Below are positions 9,613 through 16,955 of a stretch of 64,000 nucleotides of DNA, piece by piece. Both the position numbers and the translations under genes were made by a program. The DNA is taken from positions 124,001 to 188,000 of the forward strand of contig NZ_CAXWGX010000026.1 of NCBI RefSeq assembly GCF_964266745.1. The letters run 5' to 3'. The notes below the pieces were generated by a model. The model was not told the origin of the DNA, did not search any database, and saw only the letters and a program-made list of their open reading frames with translations. Source of the stretch: Propionicimonas sp020161015. GTDB taxonomy: Bacteria > Actinomycetota > Actinomycetes > Propionibacteriales > Propionibacteriaceae. The first letter of the stretch is position 1, and each line of letters begins with the position of its first letter.

Positions 9613-9641
9613 ATTGTCGAACAAGTGGACTCGTTCGGCAA
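9613..9641 (-). promoter_or_regulatory. lldP promoter with GntR/FadR-type operator
   Basis: On the minus strand TTGCCG (9636-9641), a 17-nt spacer and GACAAT (9613-9618) form a plausible promoter for the permease. Overlapping its -10 is TTGTCGAACAA (9614-9624), which fits the FadR-subfamily operator pattern TNGTN3ACNA. The divergent GntR gene next door is the obvious ligand-responsive repressor. Confidence 0.6.
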
Positions 9642-9705
9642 GGGGTTGGAGTGAGTTTGTTGCCCTAGGATTCGGCTCGCAGGAACTACGCAAGAAAGCC
9701 CAGGG

Positions 9706-10386
9706 GTGGAAGTGGTCCGCAACATCGTGGTGACGTCGGTCATCGACGCCGTGGTGGACGACCTGAAGGCGCAGGTCCTCGGACACGACCTGCGTCCCGG
9801 CACGCCGCTCACCGAGGCGGAGGTCGCCGCCCGCTACGACGTGGCGCGCGCCACCGCGAAGGCGGCGATCGAGCGGCTCGTGGCCGACAAGGTGCTGGTG
9901 CGCAAGAACCACAAGACGGCAAGGGTGGTGAAGCTCGGGCCGGCGGACGTCCGCGACATCTACCGCACCCGCGCCTACCTCGAGTCCGAGGTGCCGCTCG
10001 AGGCACGCGTGGCCAATGCGGAGATCGAGGCGCTGTGGCGTCAGGGGAGCTGGGACAGCGTGGACGCGGACATGCGCTTCCACACCTCGCTGATCGACGC
10101 TCTCGGCAGCGCCCGCACGAGCTCGGTCTACGGCTCGCTGGCCTTCGAGGTGAAGCTGTGCATGGCCCAGCTCCAGGGCAGCCAACGGCTGAGCCCGGAG
10201 ATCATCGTGGCCGAGCACTCCCGGATCCTCGACCTGATCGACGCCGGGGACGCCTCCGGCGTCGCGGCGATGCTCGACGAGCACCTGGCCCGCGCCCGTG
10301 AACTCCTCGCCGGTGCCCTGGGCGGCGTGCCCGGGCCGGAGGCCGAGCGGCCGTCGACCGCGCTGATGGCGCAGCTGCCGGGCTGA
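9706..10386 (+). CDS. GntR-family (FCD domain) transcriptional regulator of lactate genes
   Basis: 226-residue regulator: winged HTH at residues ~8-75 (LTEAEVAARYDVARATAKAAIERLV), then an all-helical FCD effector domain with metal-type Asp/His residues (D..RFH, AEHSRI, DEHL). It is divergent from lldP, with an operator-like site in the 128-bp gap, so it most likely represses lactate use until lactate binds. GTG at 9706 is used; a second GTG two codons later is possible. The HTH is slightly unusual in reading VARATAKAAIERL rather than VSRTPVREAL. Confidence 0.88.
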   Translation: MEVVRNIVVTSVIDAVVDDLKAQVLGHDLRPGTPLTEAEVAARYDVARATAKAAIERLVADKVLVRKNHKTARVVKLGPADVRDIYRTRAYLESEVPLEARVANAEIEALWRQGSWDSVDADMRFHTSLIDALGSARTSSVYGSLAFEVKLCMAQLQGSQRLSPEIIVAEHSRILDLIDAGDASGVAAMLDEHLARARELLAGALGGVPGPEAERPSTALMAQLPG

Positions 10387-10396
10387 CGCCCGCCTG

Positions 10397-11227
10397 TCAG
10401 GGGTACGGCCAGGGGTTGGAGGTGCAGCCCCCCAGGTCCTCGGCCTGCGGCATCATCACCGGCGCCGGCTTGCCCTTCTTGGCGCAGTCCTGGCTCTTCT
10501 CCCCCAGCAGCCGGCCCACGCCGTGGTTCACCAGGTAGGCCTGCCAGGACGCCCTGCTGACGTAGGTGGAGGGCATCCCCTTCCACCACGACGCGTCGAG
10601 CACGGTGTCGCCGCCGTCCACGCAGCTGCCTCCGCCGTCGAGGCCGCACAGCTTCTTCGCCGTCGCCGGCGAGGCGAGGGTGATCGTGAAGTCGGCCTTC
10701 TTCGCGTCCGCGACAAGGGCGAAGCGGACGCTGCCGCTGCCGGCCCAGCTGCGGGGGTCGTTCAGCACATCGGCCACCTGGCGTCCCACCTTGTCGGCGT
10801 CGAGCTTCGCCGAGGTCTCCACGCGCAGCGCGTAGCGGTGCAGCGTTCCCGACGAGCCAGCGGCGTCGACGCTGAGCCCCGCGGTGTCGAACCGGCCCGA
10901 CGACCCCACCTTCGGCCAGCTCGTCGACGGTTCCGGTGAGGGCGAGCCCGACGGCTCGCCCGTTGCGGTTCCCGACGCGGACGGCGTGGGGGTCGGCGTC
11001 GGGGTCGTGGGGGCGGGGACGGGAGTGACCGACGCGGTCGGCCGTCCGTCGCGGTGCACCGGGGCGGACAGGGCGTTCGCGCCGACCACCAGCGCCACCA
11101 CCAGCAGCGCGGCGACGGCCGCCGACACCCAGGTGAGGGGACTGATCCGGGCTCCCGCTCCCCGCGTGGCGCCGCGCACGGTCTCGCGGAGCGCCGTCCA
11201 ACGGTTCGGCGGGGTGGGCTGGGTCAC
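10397..11227 (-). CDS. DUF3152 membrane-anchored protein with degenerate zinc motif
   Basis: 276 residues: short cytoplasmic N-terminus, one membrane helix near 32-52, a Pro/Thr/Ser-rich linker (~60-105) and an extracytoplasmic DUF3152 domain ending CTSNPWPYP. DUF3152 proteins resemble zincin metallopeptidases and usually carry NHExGH-type residues. Here that segment reads NHGVGRLLGEKSQDC, so the catalytic Glu is Gly and the second His is Arg. It is therefore probably non-catalytic. GTG start at 11227. It lies downstream of nothing co-directional nearby and is likely monocistronic. Confidence 0.85.
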   Translation of the reverse strand: MTQPTPPNRWTALRETVRGATRGAGARISPLTWVSAAVAALLVVALVVGANALSAPVHRDGRPTASVTPVPAPTTPTPTPTPSASGTATGEPSGSPSPEPSTSWPKVGSSGRFDTAGLSVDAAGSSGTLHRYALRVETSAKLDADKVGRQVADVLNDPRSWAGSGSVRFALVADAKKADFTITLASPATAKKLCGLDGGGSCVDGGDTVLDASWWKGMPSTYVSRASWQAYLVNHGVGRLLGEKSQDCAKKGKPAPVMMPQAEDLGGCTSNPWPYP

Positions 11228-11318
11228 CGTCCCAGACTAGGGGGCGATCCGGTGCCCCCCATGGTGCGACGCGGGCGGACGCGGGGAAGGGCCCCGGTCA
11301 CCGGTGCCGGGACGCGGA

Positions 11319-11350
11319 AGCGCCGGCCGTCCGTGGAGGGACGACCGGCG
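11319..11350 (-). terminator. Terminator-like hairpin after rplI
   Basis: 13-bp stem (one G-U) formed by 11319-11331 and 11338-11350 with a 6-nt loop, 16 bases past the rplI stop. It is GC-rich and followed by only a short T-poor tail; assigned by position as the end of the ribosomal operon. Confidence 0.6.
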
Positions 11351-11365
11351 CAACCGGAAACGAAA

Positions 11366-11812
11366 TCAGGCGGCGACGACACCCACGGTGATGTGGGCGA
11401 CCACACCGGCGGTCAGCTTGATGCCGACCAGGTGGCTGCCGACCGTCTTGATCGGCTTGGCGATCTCGACCGCGCGCTTGTCGAGGGCCGGGCCACCGGC
11501 CTTCTTCACCGCGAGGACGATGTCGCCCGGGGTCACCGCGCCGAACAGCTTGCCGGTCTCGCCGGCGTGGGCGGGCAGGGAGACCTCGAGGGCCTCGAGC
11601 TGCTCGCGCACCTGGACGGCGTGCTCGGTGCCGCGGATCTCGCGGGCGTCACGCGCCCGCTTGATGCCCTCGATCTGCTTCTCCGCACCGCGGGTCCACT
11701 TGATCGCGAAGCTGCGCGGGAGCAGGAAGTTGCGGCCGTAGCCGTCCTTCACCTCGACGACGTCACCGGGGACGCCCAGGTGCTCGACGGGGGCGGTCAG
11801 GATGAGCTTCAT
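11366..11812 (-). CDS. rplI: 50S ribosomal protein L9
   Basis: 148 residues, family length. Starts MKLILTAPVEHLGVPGDVVEVKDGYGRNFLLPRSFA, the L9 N-terminal RNA-binding domain, joined by a long helix to the C-terminal domain with GKLFGAVTPGDI. It binds 23S rRNA domain V in the large subunit. Last gene of rpsF-ssb-rpsR-rplI. Confidence 0.98.
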   Translation of the reverse strand: MKLILTAPVEHLGVPGDVVEVKDGYGRNFLLPRSFAIKWTRGAEKQIEGIKRARDAREIRGTEHAVQVREQLEALEVSLPAHAGETGKLFGAVTPGDIVLAVKKAGGPALDKRAVEIAKPIKTVGSHLVGIKLTAGVVAHITVGVVAA

Positions 11813-11828
11813 GTGTGCCTCCCCCTTC

Positions 11829-12065
11829 TCAGCGAGCGGTCGAGGCGTAGGGCAGCAGCGCCAGTTCGCGGGCGTTCTTCACCGCGATGGCGACCTTGCG
11901 CTGCTCCTGCACCGAGAGTCCGGTCACGCGACGAGCGCGGATCTTGCCCCGCTCGGAGATGAACTTCCGCAGCGTGGCGGTGTCCTTGTAGTCGATCGTG
12001 CCGATGCGAATGCTCTTCGCGGGGGCGATCTTCTTCGATTTCAGCGGCTTGCGCTGTTGGGCCAT
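11829..12065 (-). CDS. rpsR: 30S ribosomal protein S18
   Basis: 78 residues with the S18 core IDYKDTATLRKFISERGKIRARRVTGLSVQEQRKVAIAVKNARELALLPY. It binds 16S rRNA as a heterodimer with S6, whose gene lies two genes upstream. No four-cysteine zinc motif is present, so this is the Zn-independent form. Confidence 0.98.
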   Translation of the reverse strand: MAQQRKPLKSKKIAPAKSIRIGTIDYKDTATLRKFISERGKIRARRVTGLSVQEQRKVAIAVKNARELALLPYASTAR

Positions 12066-12156
12066 TGTGGTGCTCTCCTTGGTTCATGAAAGCCCGGCTC
12101 GTGCCGGAATGACGTGTGTGGTGCCGCCCCGAGGGCCTCGGGCGCGGCGTGGGGGA

Positions 12157-12657
12157 TCAGAACGGGGGTTCCTCGCTCTGGGCCGAGGCCCAGGGGTCGG
12201 CACCCGCGGACCGATCGCTCTGCCCGCCCGAGTTGTTGCTCCAGCCACCGCCGGAACCGGACGAGCCGCCGGAGTACGAGCCGCCGCCACCGCCGGATGA
12301 GCGGGTGACCTTGGCGGTCGCGTACTTCAGCGCGGGACCGATCTCCTCGACGTCCACCTCGAAGACGGTGCGCTTCTCACCTTCCCGGGTCTCGTACGTG
12401 CGCGAGCGCAGCCGGCCCTGGACGATGACCCGCATCCCCTTGGTGAGGGATTCGGCCACGTTCTCGGCCGCCTGTCGCCAGACCGCGCAATTGAGGAACA
12501 TGGCGTCGCCGTCCTTCCACTCATTGGTGGTGCGGTCGAACGTGCGCGGCGTGGAGGCGACGGTGAAGTTCGCCACGGGTGCCCCGGACGGGGTGAAGCG
12601 CAGTTCCGGGTCGGCGGTCAGGTTGCCGACCAGGGTGATGAGGGTTTCGCCAGCCAT
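12157..12657 (-). CDS. ssb: Single-stranded DNA-binding protein
   Basis: 166 residues. N-terminal OB fold (MAGETLITLVGNLTADPELRFTPSG...) of ~110 residues, a Gly/Ser-rich flexible linker (~118-150) and the acidic, hydrophobic protein-interaction tip QSEEPPF. It coats single-stranded DNA and recruits replication and repair partners through the tip. Located between rpsF and rpsR as in most bacteria, which identifies it as the housekeeping copy. Confidence 0.97.
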   Translation of the reverse strand: MAGETLITLVGNLTADPELRFTPSGAPVANFTVASTPRTFDRTTNEWKDGDAMFLNCAVWRQAAENVAESLTKGMRVIVQGRLRSRTYETREGEKRTVFEVDVEEIGPALKYATAKVTRSSGGGGGSYSGGSSGSGGGWSNNSGGQSDRSAGADPWASAQSEEPPF

Positions 12658-12739
12658 GTGGATGTCTTTCGATCGGACGTCATCAGGACCCCCCTAGCGT
12701 GTCAGGTGCCACCGACAGCGCGCGAGGGTTCGCTGTGGA

Positions 12740-13030
12740 TCAGTGCAGGTCGGGACGGATCACCTTGGTCCGCAGGATCTGCTCGTTCAGGGTGAACTGG
12801 CGGTCCAGTTCCTTCACCACGGCCGGCTCTGCGGTCAGGTTGATGACGGCGTAGATGCCCTCGGACTTCTTCTTGATGTCGTACGCGAGGCGACGACGGC
12901 CCCACACATCGATGTTGTCCACGGTGCCGCCGGCCTTCGTCAGTCCTGCGAGCGGCTTGTCCAACAGGCCGTTCACCTGACGCTCGTCGACCTCGGGATC
13001 AATGATCACCACGACTTCGTACTTGCGCAT
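12740..13030 (-). CDS. rpsF: 30S ribosomal protein S6
   Basis: 96 residues: MRKYEVVVIIDPEVDERQV...GRRRLAYDIKKKSEGIYAVINL, a complete S6. ATG at 13030 is chosen over an upstream in-frame ATG at 13066 because GGAGGTGGAG sits 8-12 nt before it and the MRKYE start matches the family. First gene of the operon; S6 pairs with S18. Confidence 0.97.
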   Translation of the reverse strand: MRKYEVVVIIDPEVDERQVNGLLDKPLAGLTKAGGTVDNIDVWGRRRLAYDIKKKSEGIYAVINLTAEPAVVKELDRQFTLNEQILRTKVIRPDLH

Positions 13031-13274
13031 ACGCGAACTCCACCTCCTCTGGTCTCTGGCGGCCATGGGCGCTTCCCATGGCAGGAGGGCGTAGCAGTGG
13101 CCGTCACGGGACGGCCGAAGAGCAAGCGTACCGGCAGCGGGCGGGCGGGGGCCAATCGCGCGCGGCGGAGACGCGCGGCGTCCGCCCGGGTTCCGGGCGG
13201 GAGGGTCAAGACCCGCACCGCGGGTGGTCGCCGGCCACTACGCTGCGGCCCAACCAGGTTCGGGGGAGGCACCC

Positions 13275-14777
13275 ATGCGCAATCGGCTCGCGGCCGTCGT
13301 CGCCACCGCCGTCGCCGCTGCGCTGCTGTGGTCGGCGCCCGCTCCGGCAGCCGTGGGGAAGACCCCGCCGCCGCCCGCGTCCCTGGCGACGAACACCATC
13401 GACGCCCACCTCGGCTACATGCCGCAGACCACGTGCACGCCCACGGCCAAGCCGGGGACGAAGGCCCTGCTGTCGCTGCTGATCGCCACCTGGGGCGGCG
13501 GCTCGTCCGGGATCTCCCGCGCGTGCAGCGTCGGCGCCACCTCGGAGCACAAGGAGGGTCGCGCCCTGGACTGGCACATGGACATGAAGTCGTCGAGCCA
13601 GCGCTCGAGGGTCGACAAGGCCCTGGCGTGGCTCACGGCCAACAACGGCGAGGTCGCCTACCGGCTGGGCGTGATGTACATCCTGTGGAACCAGCGCATC
13701 TGGTCGGTGTACTACCCCGAGCTCGGCTGGCGGAAGATGGCCGACCGCGGCTCCTACACCGCCAACCACAAGAACCACGTGCACATCTCGCTGTCCTGGG
13801 ACGGCGCGATGAAGCAGACCTCCTGGTGGACGGGCGTCCCGGTGTCCTCGCCGCTGAACAGCCGGTGCGGCACCGGCGGCGCGCGCGCCTGCCTGCCCAC
13901 GATCGCCCGCGGCACCCTGCCCTGGCCGTACCAGCACACCGAGGTACCGGCATCGTTCCTCCCCGCGCCGTGGACGACGCCCGGTATCGGCGGGGGACCG
14001 CAGGTGGACCGCACGCTCACCGCGGTGCCCGGCACCTGGGTGCCCGAGGGCGCGGAGCTCGGCTACCAGTGGCTCGCCGACGGCCGGCCCATCCAGGAGG
14101 CCACCGCACCGACGTTCGTGGTCACGCCGGACCTCCTGGGCGCGGCGATCCGGGTGCGGGTCACCGCGACGTCGGAAGCGGGATCGACCACGAAGACCTC
14201 CGACGGCACGACGGAGGTGGTGAAGGCCCGCTTCGCCCAGGCGCCGAAGCCGGTCCTCACCGGCACCGTCGCGACGGGCCGGACCGTCACCGTGGAGACC
14301 GGCGCGTGGGCGCCGGCGCCCGACAGTCTCACCATCACCTGGAAGCGGGACGACCGCACGATCAGCGGCGCGAGCGGAGTGGGCGCCACCACCTACACCC
14401 CCACCGCGTCCGACACCGGCGACCGGCTGACCGTGACGGTCACCGCGCGCCGCGCCGGCTACACGACCACGTCGGTGACGTCGGCGGCCACGACGGTCGC
14501 CAGGGGTGCCTTCGACACCACCCCCGTGCCCACGGTGTCCGGCGAGCCGGTCGTCGGGGGGCAGCTCACCGCCGACCCGGGCACGTGGGAGCCCGCGGCC
14601 ACGATCTCCTACCAGTGGTACGCGAACGCGAAGAAGATCAGCGGGGCGACCCGGCAGTCCTACCGGCCCACCGCGGGCCGGGTCGGCGCACAGGTGCAGG
14701 TGCGGGTGAAGGCCACCCGTCCCGGCTACACGACGGTCTACCTGAAGTCGGTCGCGGTCGTCGTCGCCGCCGCCTGA
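13275..14777 (+). CDS. Secreted M15-like (VanY/D,D-peptidase-type) protein with Ig-like repeats
   Basis: 500 residues with a Sec signal peptide (MRNRLAAVVATAVAAALLWSAPAPA). Residues ~40-180 carry an M15-like zinc site: SEHKEGRALDWHM (SxHxxGxAxD) and NHVHISLSW (HxH). Then come three ~85-residue immunoglobulin-like modules, each with a GTWxP/GAWxP, YQW or TWK, and terminal VTVTATR-like pattern, as found in many actinobacterial wall proteins. Probable role is peptidoglycan peptide trimming or wall binding; peptide specificity cannot be told. ATG 13275 is preceded by GGGGGAGGCACCC. Confidence 0.82.
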   Translation: MRNRLAAVVATAVAAALLWSAPAPAAVGKTPPPPASLATNTIDAHLGYMPQTTCTPTAKPGTKALLSLLIATWGGGSSGISRACSVGATSEHKEGRALDWHMDMKSSSQRSRVDKALAWLTANNGEVAYRLGVMYILWNQRIWSVYYPELGWRKMADRGSYTANHKNHVHISLSWDGAMKQTSWWTGVPVSSPLNSRCGTGGARACLPTIARGTLPWPYQHTEVPASFLPAPWTTPGIGGGPQVDRTLTAVPGTWVPEGAELGYQWLADGRPIQEATAPTFVVTPDLLGAAIRVRVTATSEAGSTTKTSDGTTEVVKARFAQAPKPVLTGTVATGRTVTVETGAWAPAPDSLTITWKRDDRTISGASGVGATTYTPTASDTGDRLTVTVTARRAGYTTTSVTSAATTVARGAFDTTPVPTVSGEPVVGGQLTADPGTWEPAATISYQWYANAKKISGATRQSYRPTAGRVGAQVQVRVKATRPGYTTVYLKSVAVVVAAA

Positions 14778-14793
14778 GGGTACGCGGACGGGC

Positions 14794-16382
14794 TCACGGC
14801 CCCGTGAGCAGGACGAGCACCGTGATCGCGAGGGCGAGGCTGACCAGCGCCAGCACGGCGACCGCCACCTGCCAGTGCCGCACCCCGCCTGCGACCCCGG
14901 CGTCCACCGGATCGCCGGTCGCGGAGAAATAGGCCTCGGACGCGGCGACGAATTCCCGCTCGGCATCGGTGAGCAGGCGCTTGCGCCGGGCCCGGTCGAC
15001 CCAGGAGTCGAACATGGCCAGTCGCCGCACCGGGATCAGCGCTGCCGGATCGCGCCCGCTGCCGATCCAGACGTCCGCGCAGCTGCGCAGCTTCTCCATC
15101 ACCACGAGGTCGTCGCGATGCTCGGCCAGCCAGCCGCCCAGGCGCCCCCAGTGCGCGAGCAGCGCCTGGTGGCTGATCCGCACCTCGTTGTCGACGGTGG
15201 TGAGCATCCGCGCCGCGACGAACGCCTCCATCGCCGGACGTGCGGTCGCGTCCACCTCCGACAGCGGGACGGTCTCGCGCACCAGCACGTCGCCGGCCAC
15301 GCGCACCAGGCGCAGGAACAGCCGCTCCGCCGCGGCCTTCTGCTCCGGCTCGAGCGCGAGGTAGACCTGCTCGGCCAGCCCTCCACAGCTCGCGCGATGC
15401 CGCCGGCGGCGTGGTAGTCGGCGGCCGTGAGCCGACGGCCGTTCCCCACGGCCCAGATCAGCAGCAGGGCGTTGGACAGCAACGGCAGCGCGCCCGCGCC
15501 GATGCGGTCCGCCGGCCCCGGCGCGAGCTCCTCCAGCAACACCCGGACCAGGTCCTCGTCCACGGCCACCCCGAGCGCCTCCGCCGGGCGGACGATGACC
15601 TCCCGGCACTCCTCCCTGGTCAGCGCCCCCAGCAGGACCGGTCGCGACAGGGCCTCCTGGAGCAGGGGCTCGAGGCTGGCGGCCTCGAACGCGTCCGACC
15701 TCATCCCCACCACCACGACCGCCCGCTGCGACAGCGCCTCCAGCGCGGCGAGGAACGAGCGGCGGACCGCTTCGGGCAGGGCGAGCGCCTCCTCCAGCTG
15801 GTCGACGACCACCAGCTGCCGGCCCGGCTCCCCGGCGAGCGCCGGCGTCTCGTCCGCGAGCAGCCGGATCACGGTGAGCGCCGTGCCACCCCAGCCGGCC
15901 AGCGCGCCGCCGGTGGCCTCGCGGCCCAGCAGGCCGGCGGCGAGCAGCGATGACTTCCCGCTGCCGGAGGCGCCCACGAGCGCGATCATCCCGGTGCCCT
16001 CGCGGGCGGCGAGCTCCAGCACCGCGTCCGCGAGGCGGGCGCTCTGGCCGGAGCGGCCGAAGAACAGGTCCTTGTCCGCAACGCGGTACGGACGCAGCCC
16101 GAGGTAGGGGGACTGGCCGCTGCGCAGCGCCGGCTCCACCCCCGTCCAGCTGTCGTCCCACAGGTCCTCCGGCACGGCGTCGACGAGGTCGAGGTGCTCG
16201 AGGAGCTTCAGGTAGTTGCCGCGCAGCGCCGGCGTGGGGAAGTGCTTGCCGTTGAGCCAGCCCTGCGCCGTGGTCGCGGGCACGTCGGCGATCCGGGCGA
16301 CGGCACGGATCGAGAGGTGGTGTCGCTGGCGTGCGTCGTTCACCAGGGAGGCGAACTCCTGGCGACTCGCGGGGGTGGACAT
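14794..16382 (-). pseudogene. HTH-nSTAND P-loop NTPase with C-terminal membrane helix, frameshifted
   Basis: Frames joined near 15376-15382 give ~529 residues. N-terminal XRE-like HTH (residues ~10-60: LSIRAVARIADVPATTAQGWLNGKH), then the SPYLGLRPYRVADKDLFFGR signature of nSTAND1 NTPases, Walker A GASGSGKSS near 144, a Walker B-like LVVVDQLEEAL, a helical region, and a C-terminal membrane helix (WQVAVAVLALVSLALAITVLVLL). After RAVEG the reading continues perfectly as LAEQVYLALEPEQKA one frame over, so a single base is missing. Many relatives carry WD40 repeats after the NTPase; here there is only a helix. It could be a genuine inactivation, a programmed shift or an assembly error. Confidence 0.8.
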
Positions 16383-16419
16383 GACGTGATTGTGTCAGCG
16401 CCAGCCCACCGGCCCCGCG

Positions 16420-16680
16420 CTATTCGGAATTCTTCGGATGCGGAACGTCGTCCAGCCACAGGGCCGGGTGAAGGAGTTCGGACAGCTCCAGCGCCTCGAC
16501 GAGCACGAGGAATTTCGGACGGAGCGCCGGCGTGGGGAAGTGCCGGCCGGCGAGCCAGCCCTGCACGGTGGCCGCGGGGACGCCTGCGATCCGCGCGGCG
16601 GACCGGATCGAGAGATGCCGGTCCAGCCTGGCCTGGTTGATCAGGTGGGCCAGCTCGGAGCGGGTCGGCCGGTTGTGCAC
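16420..16680 (-). CDS. Small XRE-like HTH protein, paralogue of the adjacent STAND HTH domain
   Basis: 86 residues, essentially one helix-turn-helix domain: LSIRSAARIAGVPAATVQGWLAGRHFPTPALR, nearly the same as the N-terminal ~80 residues of the downstream STAND protein. GTG at 16680 is preceded by ACAGGAGCATT. It ends 37 bp before the STAND start, so the two probably share an mRNA. It may be an autoregulator or a competitor/partner of the STAND DNA-binding domain; both are inference. Confidence 0.75.
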   Translation of the reverse strand: MHNRPTRSELAHLINQARLDRHLSIRSAARIAGVPAATVQGWLAGRHFPTPALRPKFLVLVEALELSELLHPALWLDDVPHPKNSE

Positions 16681-16955
16681 AATGCTCCTGTCGGGGGTGT
16701 GGCCGACCTGGGGGTGACCGGGCCGACGCGGACAGACGTAGGTGCAGGCACGAACCAGGGAATGAAGCGTTCGGCCGCGCCAACGTCTTTGACTGCGATC
16801 ACCGCCATGATCGCGCGTCCCCTCTACGGTTGGCCGGACAGAACCAGCGCCCCCCAGCCCTGGTCGTGCGTGCCTGCTCCCCTAGTGAATCGTCCTTACC
16901 CGCGTCGGATGCGCAGCGTCCACCGACTTCGTACAGACTCATACACCTTCGTCCC

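Noticed and set aside
7880..9812. N-terminal extension of the dehydrogenase frame to 9812
   Set aside because: The extra ~640 residues are out-of-frame reading of the lactate permease; the true start is the ATG at 7880.
16681..16955. Additional gene between the small HTH gene and the CoADR gene
   Set aside because: Open frames there are short, lack start signals and show no recognisable domain; I see nothing convincing.
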